From an uncultured Clostridia bacterium (GTDB taxonomy: Bacteria; Bacillota; Clostridia; Lachnospirales; Lachnospiraceae), in assembly GCA_937896665.1 (NCBI GenBank), contig CALBNS010000009.1, positions 1 through 64,000 on the forward strand: 64,000 nucleotides of DNA, read 5' to 3'. Both the position numbers and the translations under genes were made by a program. Of the stretch, positions 41,716 to 49,947 are shown in pieces. Below the pieces are notes generated by a model. That model saw only the letters and a program-made list of their open reading frames with translations. It searched no databases and had not been told where the DNA came from. Within the stretch, counting starts at the first letter, position 1, and every line of letters starts with the position of its first letter.

Positions 41716-42123
41716 TCAATGATTTCCACAATGATGTGATCCACAGCCATGTGATCCACAATGATGTTCTCCACCTGCATGCTCATGGTCATGATGATTA
41801 CAGCGGACATCCGGATCAAATGACAGATTTCCGGAAATCAGAGCTTGCACAGCCTGTTCTGCCGAACCAGACACACCGCCATAAAGTTTTATATCTGCAG
41901 CCGCTAAGGCAGCCTGAGCCCCACCGCCGATACCGCCACAAACCAGAATATCTACCTGCAGTTCCGTCAGAACACCAGCTAATGCACCGTGTCCACTTCC
42001 ATTGGTATCCACCACCTCGGAAGAAATAATTTTCCCATCCTCCACATCGTAAATCTTAAACTGTTCTGTGTGTCCAAAATGTTGATAAATCTCTCCATTT
42101 TCATAAGTAACTGCAATTCTCAT
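41716..42123 (-). CDS. NifX/NifB-family dinitrogenase-cofactor-like protein with His/Cys-rich tail
   Basis: The 135-residue protein has the NifX/NifB fold: MRIAVTYENGEIYQHFGHTE, GALAGVLTELQVDILVCGGI, then GAQAALAAADIKLYGGVSG. Most such stand-alone proteins end soon after; this one has a tail dense in His and Cys (NHHDHEHAGGEHHCGSHGCG and more), which should bind metal ions. No nitrogenase genes are visible, so the role is probably metal or iron-sulfur handling. It lies 51 bases upstream of the exporter ATPase. Confidence 0.8.
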   Translation of the reverse strand: MRIAVTYENGEIYQHFGHTEQFKIYDVEDGKIISSEVVDTNGSGHGALAGVLTELQVDILVCGGIGGGAQAALAAADIKLYGGVSGSAEQAVQALISGNLSFDPDVRCNHHDHEHAGGEHHCGSHGCGSHHCGNH

Positions 42124-42173
42124 AATCTAATCTCCTTTTCTTATCTTATTCTCCAATATCATTTTGGTATAAT

Positions 42174-42485
42174 CTATACTACACCTCCAAGGCCTCGTTT
42201 TACAATGTCTTCCCATGCTTCCTTATCAAACTCTCTGTCTTTATAGTAGAACCTGCGATCATCATCGGTAATTTTACGAATGACTCTGCATGGATTTCCT
42301 GCGGCAACTGACCATTCTGGAATATCCTTTGTAACAACACTTCCAGCACCGATAACCACATGATCTCCAATATGTACCCCTGGACAAATAACCGTATTTC
42401 CTCCAATCCAGCAATTATCCCCGATAATTACTTTTCCCACTTCAAGGATTGTACAATTATAATTAGCAAAGAAGTTCTTTGTAAA
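42174..42485 (-). pseudogene. C-terminal part of a maltose/galactoside O-acetyltransferase
   Basis: The frame reads [20 protein letters not shown], then [20 protein letters not shown] and [20 protein letters not shown]: the left-handed beta-helix of LacA/Maa acetyltransferases. The first half (about 90 residues, including the first hexapeptide coils) is gone. At about 42480 it joins abruptly to DUF1016 nuclease sequence in the same orientation. It is a deletion product and unlikely to be active. Confidence 0.75.
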
Positions 42486-43290
42486 TACAATTTGTATTTT
42501 GAAGCAAAAATCTGTGTTTCATTTTCAGGTAACATATACTTAACTACAGACTCACTTTTATCTGCACATAATACGATACCAATCGGCGGATTGTCTCCTT
42601 CATTCATAAGTTCCGGATCATAATAATGAACATACATCTGCATCTGCCCTAAGTCCTGATGTGTTAAGTCCCCAACTTTTAAATCTATCAGAACAAAACA
42701 TTTTAAAATATAATTATAAAATACAAGGTCAATTCTAAAATGACGTCCATATAATTTGTACTCTGATGCATAAATATTAGCATCTTTGGGCAAAGTAATC
42801 TCAACTTGTCCACCTTCAAATCAACCAACACATAACAACGAAGCAAATTTCATAAAAACTACGTCCAGCTTCATTTTCTATGCGCATTAACTGCAAATAA
42901 TGCGACCACGAAACGATAAAAGATGGCTCTTTTTCAAAAAAGCTAAACACTGTTTCACTTTTTTTCAATTGCGAAAAGGCTAAACACTGTTTCGCTTATT
43001 CGCTCTTTATAGGTCAAATAAAATTTTCTTGCATTCTTTAATGTATCCTCTGAAAAACCTTTACCAAACTCTTCCTGAAGTTTTTCTGATAGTGTTTTAA
43101 TAACCTTACTCCCGTACTTTGCTCTCTTTTCTCCCATTTGTTGTGTTTCCACAATCCATCTGCCTAATGAATAGTAAGTCATTATTTGCACTATATTTAC
43201 ATGCTTCACAACAATATTTCTTGCATAATTTATTAATTCCACTGAATCAACACATAATTTTCCGAGGTCAGCATCATTCTGCATAACTTC
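42486..43290 (-). pseudogene. DUF1016 (YhcG-type) PD-(D/E)XK nuclease, broken
   Basis: Pieces of one gene in three frames. The N-terminal domain is LINYARNIVVKHVNIVQIMT, YYSLGRWIVE and LQEEFGKGFSEDTLKNARKF (about 43000-43270); then SWSHYLQLMRIENEAGRSFY (about 42860-42920); then the nuclease domain with FRIDLVFYNYILKCFVLIDL, KVGDLTHQDLGQMQMYV and GIVLCADKSE. The nuclease core D-x(n)-D-L-K is still present, but a 37-base duplication and further frameshifts split the gene and its 3' end is lost into the acetyltransferase. The N-terminus runs into a Nudix piece. Intact relatives are about 350 residues. Confidence 0.8.
42942..42993. repeat. 37-base tandem duplication in the DUF1016 pseudogene
   Basis: GCTAAACACTGTTTC occurs at 42942-42956 and again at 42979-42993. 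The 37-base offset is not a multiple of three and moves the frame. Confidence 0.8.
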
Positions 43291-43604
43291 TGTAAAGAAG
43301 TATTCCAATGTCTCCACAAACATATTATGTTCAAACAATTCCTTAATTTGCTCACGGTTCAGCCAAGCAACCATAATATCATTATAAATCTTACCATCTA
43401 TGATTTTACGTGTTTTTGTAAAAAGAACCTGTCCATTTTCCGGATTCAAATCAACTCCAACTTCTTCCTTTGTGTCTCTAATTACTCCCTGCAAGCTATC
43501 CTCGCCTTTCACAACCGGACCGCCTACACACTCCCACATTAAAGGATATGTCGGTCTGTTTGCAGGGCGCTGTGAAATCAGATACTCTCCCTTGGAATTG
43601 CTTT
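43291..43604 (-). pseudogene. Nudix hydrolase fragment fused to DUF1016
   Basis: The frame GEYLISQRPANRPTYPLMWE, CVGGPVVKGEDSL, KEEVGVDL is a Nudix core whose box (GX5EX7REUXEEXGU) survives only in part: VIRDTKEEVGV replaces REUXEEXGU. At about 43290 it runs without a stop into the DUF1016 N-terminal region. The combined 194-residue frame can be translated from 43539, but it has neither a complete Nudix fold nor a nuclease. Confidence 0.7.
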
Positions 43605-43706
43605 TGTCATTGTATTGGGAGCAATTTCTGCCTTTTTACGCAAATCTGATTTGCTCATTTCTTTATCCACTTATAATTTCCATAATCTTTTATATGATAC
43701 AGCCAT
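43605..43706 (-). pseudogene. XRE/Cro-type HTH regulator, 5' remnant with internal stop
   Basis: From ATG at 43704-43706 behind AGGAG: MAVSYKRLWKL, a TAA, then VDKEMSKSDLRKKAEIAPNT and MTK. It is the start of the common small helix-turn-helix regulator (family pattern YKKLWKLLIDKNMKKSDLR). The TAA stands at a Leu codon. The frame then joins the Nudix piece. Confidence 0.7.
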
Positions 43707-43738
43707 AATAGTATCTCCTATTTTATTTTTTATTCCGG

Positions 43739-46468
43739 TTATCCTACCAACTTGTCCAGCATTTCTATAATCTTTTCTCTTTCGCCACTGCCATTTGTTT
43801 TAAATCTCAGCAATGGAATTTCATACAGTTCCATTATATGATTTTTCATCAAATCTCTTGAAGCCTGCACAGTATCCTCTTTATGGTATTCATATCCGTC
43901 AACTTCAATCGCCAACACCGGCTTTTTACCAATTCTGTTATATATCAGAAAATCCAAATGTGTTTCCGGGTTCATTGCATACTGGCATTCATGCTCATTT
44001 AATAATTCCGGATTCTTAATCAACATATTCAACGGAAAATGGCAAACAATATCTAAGCTTGAATACTTATTATCAGTGATAATTTCCTCTATCAACGAAT
44101 ACATCAGATTCTCCGAATCATAGTCTGATATCTTTTTGTGCTTCTGCAGATATGCCATTCTTTCCTCGGTATACTGCTTGTAAAGATAATCAAAAATGGA
44201 ATAGATTTTACTCTCTGCCACCTCAAAATTGTTATATTGGATGTAATCTATTAAATCTGTTATATTGCGCTCTTTTGATTGCTCATTTCCAGTTACAACC
44301 AACATCAATTTCTTCTTCGCTCGTGATACAGCAACATTGATTAAATATGGATCATCTGCAAAATCAGATATTTCATCATCCACAGTAGATATAATAATAT
44401 TCTCTTTTTCCTTACCCTGGAACTTATGCACTGTAGCAGCATCAATATCTGTTATTTCTATACTCAATGCTTCTACCTGATTTTTGTATGGTGCGATAAT
44501 ACCTGTCTCTTCCGGATTGGAAACATATTTAGGTATAATCTCATTTTTAATAACATCTATCTGACGCTGACTATAATGATTACGCTCGTGATTTCCTGCG
44601 ACTGTTTTTACCACCGACAAGACATCTTCTTCACCCTTATCCGTTGTCATTATAATTAATTCACCACGATAAAATTTCTGATTGCAGAAATTAATTATTT
44701 TAGGATGGCATCTATAATGCTCCCGCAATAATGTTTGCGTTACATTTGGCATAACATCCAAAATGGATTGCAGAAAACTCTTTGTATACTGATAGCCTTC
44801 ATTCACATTAAATGTATCGAATATAGCTTTTGCTTTGACTTTTATATCATCTGTAACTACATTAGGAAGCTGCTTGGTATCTCCCACGATAACAACATTC
44901 CTTGCACAAGAAAGAGCCAAGGCACCACTTGCAATATCTACCTGCGATGCCTCATCCATGATAAGATAATCGTATACAACATCTGAATTTAAGCTATTTC
45001 TTGATGAAAATGTTGTACTTAATATAACCGGATACTCAGCCAGAACTTCATATGGTTCCTTCCACAAATTATCCTCGCCAAATATCTTTCTACTGCGTTT
45101 ACCTTCATATTTTCTTGCCAGTTTATCTTTTAGTATAATCATTGACTGATTGCACAAATCATCAAGCAAATTCTTATTCACATTATTTAAATTCTTTTCA
45201 TTTTCTGTAATCTCGGCAGACAATTCAGTCTGCTTTGCCTCATAATACATAGTTTGAAATGTAGTAATTATTTTTGAAATATCTTGCTTATAAAATTTCC
45301 AATCAATTACTCCATATTTAAATAAAGCTTTTATCTTAAACCAAAATCCTATTGTCTTTTTCTCTTCCGAAATTAACTGGCACTCCTGCCATAATTCCAT
45401 CCAATATTTTGAAGATAGTTTTTTCTTAAACTTTATAGTATCTATATTAACATCTAATTCTTCGACATATTGATTGAAATATTTCTGTTCTGTAACCAAT
45501 TGTGAAAGTTCCTGTCTTAAACTTGCCAGTTTCTCCTGCCTGTCAAAAACAGTTTTTAACTGACTGGATTGCTCTGCTATTCTTTTCTGCAAATCATAAG
45601 AATCTTCATTTGTTTTCCAAAGAGAAAAGTCCGGGTAATTTGTATCCTGATTCTCAACAAATGTTTTCTTGTTCTTCGAACTTCCTAATGTTGCAGCAAC
45701 AAAACCCAAATTGTACTTGGGTGATGATAATTTTTCATATACATTTTCTGTTGCCGAATTATTATTGGATACTATCTGTACCGTTTTTCCCTGCATCAAT
45801 ATATTTGCAATAATATTTAATATCGTTTGTGTCTTGCCTGTTCCAGGAGGTCCCTGTATAACACTAATTTGATTCTCCATGGCATTTTTCACAGCTATGT
45901 ACTGACTGTTATTGCATCCGAACGGGAAAATCGGAATGTATTCGCGCCCTGCTCTTTTTCCTTGCAACGATGGTGGATTCAAATACTTTGCTAAAGCTAC
46001 ATCGCTACCTACAAAAGAAATTTTATCAAATCTTTTAGACAATAATTTTTCGTTAGTCTCTTGATTCTTAATGTCACTCAAACCAGCAATCTGCTTTACA
46101 TATTCAAATACATTTGCAGCCTGACTTTGACTAAGACATGACTCAATAATATGCAAATCGCTCCGACGATAATCTCTTTCGCTACCATCACCAAAACAAA
46201 TATGCCAATAAGACTCGTTCGTACTTCTAAATACATATATTGCTTTAATGTCAAAGAACTCCCGTCCATCTCTGCTAATACGATACATATTAGGATTTAA
46301 AACATCTGGTTCAGCTAATTTTTCCACATTGAAATATGCATACGAGTACATTTTTCCAGTATTAAATTTTACATCCCATTTCTTGGTATTTCTATTGTAC
46401 ACACATGACATTACTTCAGAGGTCTTTATTTTACCCTTAATAATAACCATATAATATCTTGTATTCAT
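43739..46468 (-). CDS. superfamily 1 helicase with C-terminal restriction-endonuclease-like domain
   Basis: The 909-residue protein has Walker A GPPGTGKTQT at 206-215, Walker B DEASQVDI, motif IV-like REHYRCHP, TGIIAPYKNQVEAL, VHKFQGKEKENIIISTV and motif VI NVAVSRAKKKLML. A coiled-coil insert lies between about 280 and 440. The last 120 residues look like a PD-(D/E)XK/Vsr-type nuclease: HLDFLIYNR, VLAIEVDGYEYH, LLRFKTNG. Helicase plus nuclease in one chain, between two gene graveyards, suggests anti-phage or DNA-repair function; this is inference. It is the only apparently intact gene between 42174 and 47740. Confidence 0.82.
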   Translation of the reverse strand: MNTRYYMVIIKGKIKTSEVMSCVYNRNTKKWDVKFNTGKMYSYAYFNVEKLAEPDVLNPNMYRISRDGREFFDIKAIYVFRSTNESYWHICFGDGSERDYRRSDLHIIESCLSQSQAANVFEYVKQIAGLSDIKNQETNEKLLSKRFDKISFVGSDVALAKYLNPPSLQGKRAGREYIPIFPFGCNNSQYIAVKNAMENQISVIQGPPGTGKTQTILNIIANILMQGKTVQIVSNNNSATENVYEKLSSPKYNLGFVAATLGSSKNKKTFVENQDTNYPDFSLWKTNEDSYDLQKRIAEQSSQLKTVFDRQEKLASLRQELSQLVTEQKYFNQYVEELDVNIDTIKFKKKLSSKYWMELWQECQLISEEKKTIGFWFKIKALFKYGVIDWKFYKQDISKIITTFQTMYYEAKQTELSAEITENEKNLNNVNKNLLDDLCNQSMIILKDKLARKYEGKRSRKIFGEDNLWKEPYEVLAEYPVILSTTFSSRNSLNSDVVYDYLIMDEASQVDIASGALALSCARNVVIVGDTKQLPNVVTDDIKVKAKAIFDTFNVNEGYQYTKSFLQSILDVMPNVTQTLLREHYRCHPKIINFCNQKFYRGELIIMTTDKGEEDVLSVVKTVAGNHERNHYSQRQIDVIKNEIIPKYVSNPEETGIIAPYKNQVEALSIEITDIDAATVHKFQGKEKENIIISTVDDEISDFADDPYLINVAVSRAKKKLMLVVTGNEQSKERNITDLIDYIQYNNFEVAESKIYSIFDYLYKQYTEERMAYLQKHKKISDYDSENLMYSLIEEIITDNKYSSLDIVCHFPLNMLIKNPELLNEHECQYAMNPETHLDFLIYNRIGKKPVLAIEVDGYEYHKEDTVQASRDLMKNHIMELYEIPLLRFKTNGSGEREKIIEMLDKLVG

Positions 46469-46485
46469 CTATTCCTCACTACTTC

Positions 46486-46782
46486 TTATCCACACGCTGA
46501 TTGCACCATACCAGTTCTTCGATAGTCTCCATGTGTTACTACATTTTCTACAAATGCGTATGGACAGATATTTCTTGTGAGATTCGGAATAATCACCCAT
46601 ACACAAGACGCTACAATTTTCCCATCAACTTCACAGACGATAAGATGATGATTTTTATCATTAATTATGCTGTCCCATGTATTCCGTAGTTGCTCTGATT
46701 CTTGTGGCACACTCTTTTCATGTAGATATAGATACAAATTTGATATTTCATCTAAATCATTTTTATTTGCTTCTTTAATCAT
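46486..46782 (-). pseudogene. GNAT acetyltransferase, 3' truncated
   Basis: The 98-residue frame MIKEANKNDLDEISNLYLYL to NVVTHGDYRRTGM is the first two thirds of a GNAT enzyme, ending right in the acetyl-CoA loop (RRxGxG), after which VQSACG and a stop follow. Motif B is missing, so it is probably inactive. Confidence 0.75.
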
Positions 46783-46786
46783 TTCA

Positions 46787-47000
46787 TCACCATTCCAACT
46801 TGCCCGAAAACTCCTCTATCTCAGCAAAACATAACAATCCATAGGATTCCTCACCCGTTTCATTCACGCAATTTTTTCCTGTGACGGAATATACACACAG
46901 GGGTTTAATATCAAACTTTACAGCCCCCGTTTCTTCCTGCAACCCTCTCTTTGCCGTTTCTATGATATCCTCACCCACTTTACGATGACCCCCTGGTACT
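46787..47000 (-). pseudogene. Nudix hydrolase fragment
   Basis: YEVPGGHRKVGEDIIETAKR then GLQEETGA is a complete Nudix box, with about 45 residues after it ending in FSGKLEW. The N-terminal strand and the end of the fold are missing. The upstream end runs into an RdgB fragment in another frame. Possible start MGEDIIETAKR at 46978 lacks the first Gly of the box. Confidence 0.7.
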
Positions 47001-47096
47001 TCATATTAAACCAATTAATTCTATGTCTAACTGCTCTAGTCGACTTTTCATTGCAGATAATTTTGCTGGATTACCGGTTCCATACAATAACTTCAT
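47001..47096 (-). pseudogene. 5' fragment of XTP/dITP diphosphatase (RdgB/HAM1)
   Basis: From ATG at 47094-47096 behind AAAGGA: MKLLYGTGNPAKLSAMKSRL then EQLDIELIGLI and TGA. MKLLYGTGNPAKL is the hallmark opening of the RdgB/HAM1 family, with the nucleotide-binding T-x-N-x-x-K. Only 31 residues remain of about 200. Confidence 0.75.
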
Positions 47097-47126
47097 TCCT
47101 TTTTTATCCCTTTCTTACTCTATAGT

Positions 47127-47290
47127 TCACATCACAATCTCACTATCAAAATACTGTTCCTCTCCATCCGGTGCCATAATCCCTTCCACATAACCATAAT
47201 TTATTGGATAATACATATCCTTGTGTTCAGGATGGTAACTCCCTAATGGTCTGTCAACCGTTACGGTTACTGTTCTGCCAATAACAGAAT
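47127..47290 (-). pseudogene. inorganic-pyrophosphatase-like fragment
   Basis: VIGRTVTVTVDRPLGSYHPE then HKDMYYPINYGYVEGIMAPD matches the first 50 residues of the small pyrophosphatase-like proteins common in Lachnospiraceae. After GEEQ the match ends and the frame stops at ...FDSEIVM. A possible start is at 47369, but the first 26 residues of that frame look foreign. Confidence 0.65.
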
Positions 47291-47344
47291 TTATTTCTGA
47301 TTGCACTTTCCCAAAGTTTTTCTCCAAATCATCCGCACCATTCA

Positions 47345-47640
47345 AAACAATCTGCTTGCACTGTAACAATTCTGATTTCCGTGTCTGTAACTAGCCTGAT
47401 TGCTAATGTAAACAACGGAATTAATTCATCACCCCAATCTACCAGCGAATCAGAAATCACTACATTATCACTTTCTGAAATATCTTTTTTCATCAGAGCA
47501 AGCCGTTCTTCCTTACTTCTTTTCGTAGTATACCGTGGATTGGTTGGAAGCCAGAAATAATCATCGGTATCCACAAATTTATACCCCATCTCTTCACTGA
47601 TTTTTCTGTAGTGTAAATAATCATATGTGATTTTTGATTT
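47345..47640 (-). pseudogene. small P-loop kinase-like gene, both ends lost
   Basis: YLHYRKISEEMGYKFVDTDD, YFWLPTNPRYTTKRSKEERL, then VVISDSLVDWGDELIPLFTL resembles shikimate/adenylate-kinase-like AAA proteins of mobile neighbourhoods. The P-loop that should precede this is absent, and the C-terminal third is lost after TDTEIRI. No working enzyme is expected. Confidence 0.65.
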
Positions 47641-47744
47641 TTATTATTATTTTCCATCCAGTACGCCTCTTATATTCATACCCTAATCTTGGTTTCTTCG
47701 GTTTTCCTGCGGTCAGGAAAATCGTTTGCAATAACTGCTATACC

Positions 47745-48209
47745 CTAATCCTCCTCAAGCCACGGAATTGAATAATATTCTCCTGTTATGTAATCGTCCA
47801 TTCCCCATCCAAAACCGTAAAACTCATGGTAAATATATTCCAATCTGTCTTTCCATAGCTTATACAATTCCTCATCTTCACTCGCTGCAGCCACAGCATC
47901 GTGATAGGCCTCTCCCAAAGCATCATACCATCTGCCACTGCCACATATGTTTGCGAAGTCAGACAGTATCATTTGTGCTCTTTCTAATGAAAATCCAGTT
48001 CTAACAATATTAGATGGATTAAATATTTTGTACAGTTGCTTTTTATACTTCCCCAACAACTCACTTCCATACTCATCATCCAAAATCATCAGGTTTAGTC
48101 TTGCTTCCATAAACTTATTTGTTTTGAATAAATCGGAAATTATTTTTACAAACTCCTCTTGATTCATTGCATTCAATTTTTTTACAAGTGCTTTCTCTGA
48201 ACTACTCAT
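47745..48209 (-). CDS. hypothetical acidic protein
   Basis: I do not recognise the family with certainty. From ATG at 48207-48209 the product has 154 residues: MSSSEKALVKKLNAMNQEEF, then a helical region and an acidic aromatic C-terminus (WKDRLEYIYHEFYGFGWGMD). GGGAGG lies only two bases before this ATG, so the start is uncertain; a TTG at 48284 gives 179 residues, overlapping the HTH remnant. No membrane segment or signal peptide. It could be intact cargo among the decayed genes. Confidence 0.55.
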   Translation of the reverse strand: MSSSEKALVKKLNAMNQEEFVKIISDLFKTNKFMEARLNLMILDDEYGSELLGKYKKQLYKIFNPSNIVRTGFSLERAQMILSDFANICGSGRWYDALGEAYHDAVAAASEDEELYKLWKDRLEYIYHEFYGFGWGMDDYITGEYYSIPWLEED

Positions 48210-48259
48210 TACCTCCCATGTTATAAATTGATTATAGCAACGCAGAAGGACACATTCTG

Positions 48260-48469
48260 TCACTCTGTCTCTTTTTTTCTCCAATTTTTATATTTCCCAG
48301 ACGTTACTCTTCCATCCTTCGGGACTTCAGCATCACTAGGAATAGCCCAAGCCCTTCCAAACTTAACAATTCCGGGAATTCTACCTTCGGAACACATAAG
48401 TTGAACCGAACACACATGCAATCCTCACTTTTCAGCGGCTTCTTTTACTGTTATATAACCTTCTATCAT
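48260..48469 (-). pseudogene. excisionase-type HTH protein with in-frame TGA
   Basis: From ATG at 48467-48469: MIEGYITVKEAAEK, TGA, GLHVRSVQLMCSEGRIPGIV, KFGRAWAIPSDAEVPKDGRV. This is the common small MerR-like helix-turn-helix protein of the excisionase family. The TGA stands where relatives have Trp (AEKWG). Apart from that the frame is whole to its natural end, so the lesion looks recent. Confidence 0.7.
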
Positions 48470-48608
48470 AATCTACACTTCCACCATTCAATTAAGCGTA
48501 TCATTCCAATCATATAATACTGCACTTTAGCGAAGAATGTCAAATATTTGTGTGCAGTTCATACACTTTTTACGCTCTTTACATAGCTCTCAATAATAAA
48601 TATGCACA

Positions 48609-48647
48609 AAAAAGCCTATAAAGATTTTTCTTCATAGACCCTTTTAT
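48609..48647 (-). terminator. terminator of the recombinase element genes
   Basis: GTCTATGAAG and CTTTATAGGC form a stem around AAAAAT, followed by TTTTTT on the minus strand, about 40 bases past the stop at 48689. The rest of 48470-48608 is AT rich with nothing recognised. Confidence 0.65.
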
Positions 48648-48688
48648 GTAAACACATATCGCGTTTTAATTATTAAATCCCAGAACTT

Positions 48689-49087
48689 TTATCGTTTAGA
48701 TTCATATAATTTCGAATCCTTTATGTTAAAAACAACAGCATTATTTTTCTCCGAGTAAACCCCTTCTATCTGATATGTCTCAGATAGATCAAGATTGTTT
48801 TGCACCATCAACCCAATTACAAATGATGCACTTGTAATAGTCATCTGTCTGTTTTTGTTAAAACATATATCATCGGCAACCTTAAAGGAAAGTTTGTGCT
48901 TTTCCATCGCAGATTCAATTAATATGGAATCCATTTCTAGATTTATTCTTATTGAGATGTATGGAGGCACACCCAACACTCGAACAACGTCTTTCCCTAT
49001 CTGTATTACATGCTGACGGCCATATAATGATATTCGTAGTTTAGCCTGCTTTTTTGAACCTTTCCATAGTTTGCCTTTGTCATTCAC
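48689..49087 (-). CDS. unknown small protein of the recombinase element
   Basis: 132 residues, not recognised. It opens (M)NDKGKLWKGSKKQAKLRIS with a GTG start (49085-49087) that follows the previous stop almost directly behind GGGGTGG. Mixed alpha/beta composition; no signal or membrane segment. RISLYGRQHVIQIGKDVVRV looks like a small beta-barrel or AbrB-like strand pattern, but this is only an impression. It forms the third gene of a tight trio with the 280-residue protein and the serine recombinase, so it is probably an accessory factor of that element. Confidence 0.6.
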   Translation of the reverse strand: MNDKGKLWKGSKKQAKLRISLYGRQHVIQIGKDVVRVLGVPPYISIRINLEMDSILIESAMEKHKLSFKVADDICFNKNRQMTITSASFVIGLMVQNNLDLSETYQIEGVYSEKNNAVVFNIKDSKLYESKR

Positions 49088-49930
49088 TTATTCCACCCCC
49101 AATGTATCCGAAGAACTTGTTACTACTTCTACACTATCGTCATCCATCCCCCCATTGCTATATGTTTGCATCTCAATAGCACTTGCCTCTGGAAGTGTTT
49201 CTTCTGGTAAATCAGAATATGATTGTCCTGTATATTCATCTAAAAACTCAAAAATATTCATCTGCTTTGCCTCAATATAATCGTTATAAGACTTACCGAT
49301 GCAATCCTTGTACTCTTCTGGATAATATTTAACCTGCTTCTTTTTGATCTCTCCAGTTTCCTCATCAACAAATTCCATAGGCTTCGAGTCAAACATAATG
49401 GCCTCTTCCAAATCAAAAATAAGTACAGGCATTGGACCCGGCTTTGCTAATGCAACCCTGCCAAGAATCTTATATCTGCAATTTAATTTCCAGCCCATCA
49501 TTTTATACAGTTTCAAAATAAACTCTTCCGAGCTGATAGTTCTATTGACCTTCGTATCATCAGACTCCCTAATCCTTGCCCATTGTAAAGACGCACTTTC
49601 TTCCTCCTTACATGGAACAACCATCAAACGCTTTTTCTCTCTATTCACGGGAGTAAGGATAAATAAAGCCTCGTCAAACATCCTCACGCTTGCCATATTA
49701 AAGGTCATCTTTCCATACTTAATAGAAACAGCTGGTTTACTTAGCATCGAGAATTGGGTTCTCGGTGGCAATTCATAGCCAGACAAGTCTTCAAATTCCA
49801 ATTCTTGTCCCTGTGCCATTCTTGATTTTACAAGTTGGCGAATCAGTTCTTGATCCGTAAAATTATAACTTTGTCCCTTCCCCTTTTCACTTACTACAAG
49901 GCTCGTTTCTTGTTCCTGCTTAATATCCAT
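49088..49930 (-). CDS. unknown protein encoded after the large serine recombinase
   Basis: 280 residues, family not recognised. Basic/neutral N-terminal part (FTDQELIRQLVKSRMAQGQE), a central domain (KPAVSIKYGKMTFNMASVRM, FILTPVNREKKRLMVVPCKE) and an acidic C-terminus ending in many Ser/Asp/Glu. ATG at 49928-49930 with AGGAAGGAG upstream. It lies 17 bases after the recombinase and abuts the 132-residue gene. Position suggests a recombination-directionality or DNA-binding partner; there is no direct evidence for that. Confidence 0.6.
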   Translation of the reverse strand: MDIKQEQETSLVVSEKGKGQSYNFTDQELIRQLVKSRMAQGQELEFEDLSGYELPPRTQFSMLSKPAVSIKYGKMTFNMASVRMFDEALFILTPVNREKKRLMVVPCKEEESASLQWARIRESDDTKVNRTISSEEFILKLYKMMGWKLNCRYKILGRVALAKPGPMPVLIFDLEEAIMFDSKPMEFVDEETGEIKKKQVKYYPEEYKDCIGKSYNDYIEAKQMNIFEFLDEYTGQSYSDLPEETLPEASAIEMQTYSNGGMDDDSVEVVTSSSDTLGVE

Positions 49931-49947
49931 TCTATGTATCTCCTTCC

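Noticed and set aside
42955..43539. 194-residue ORF as a genuine Nudix-DUF1016 fusion enzyme
   Set aside because: Both domains are incomplete, the rest of DUF1016 follows in other frames, and the Nudix piece continues upstream of the ORF start; best read as decay.
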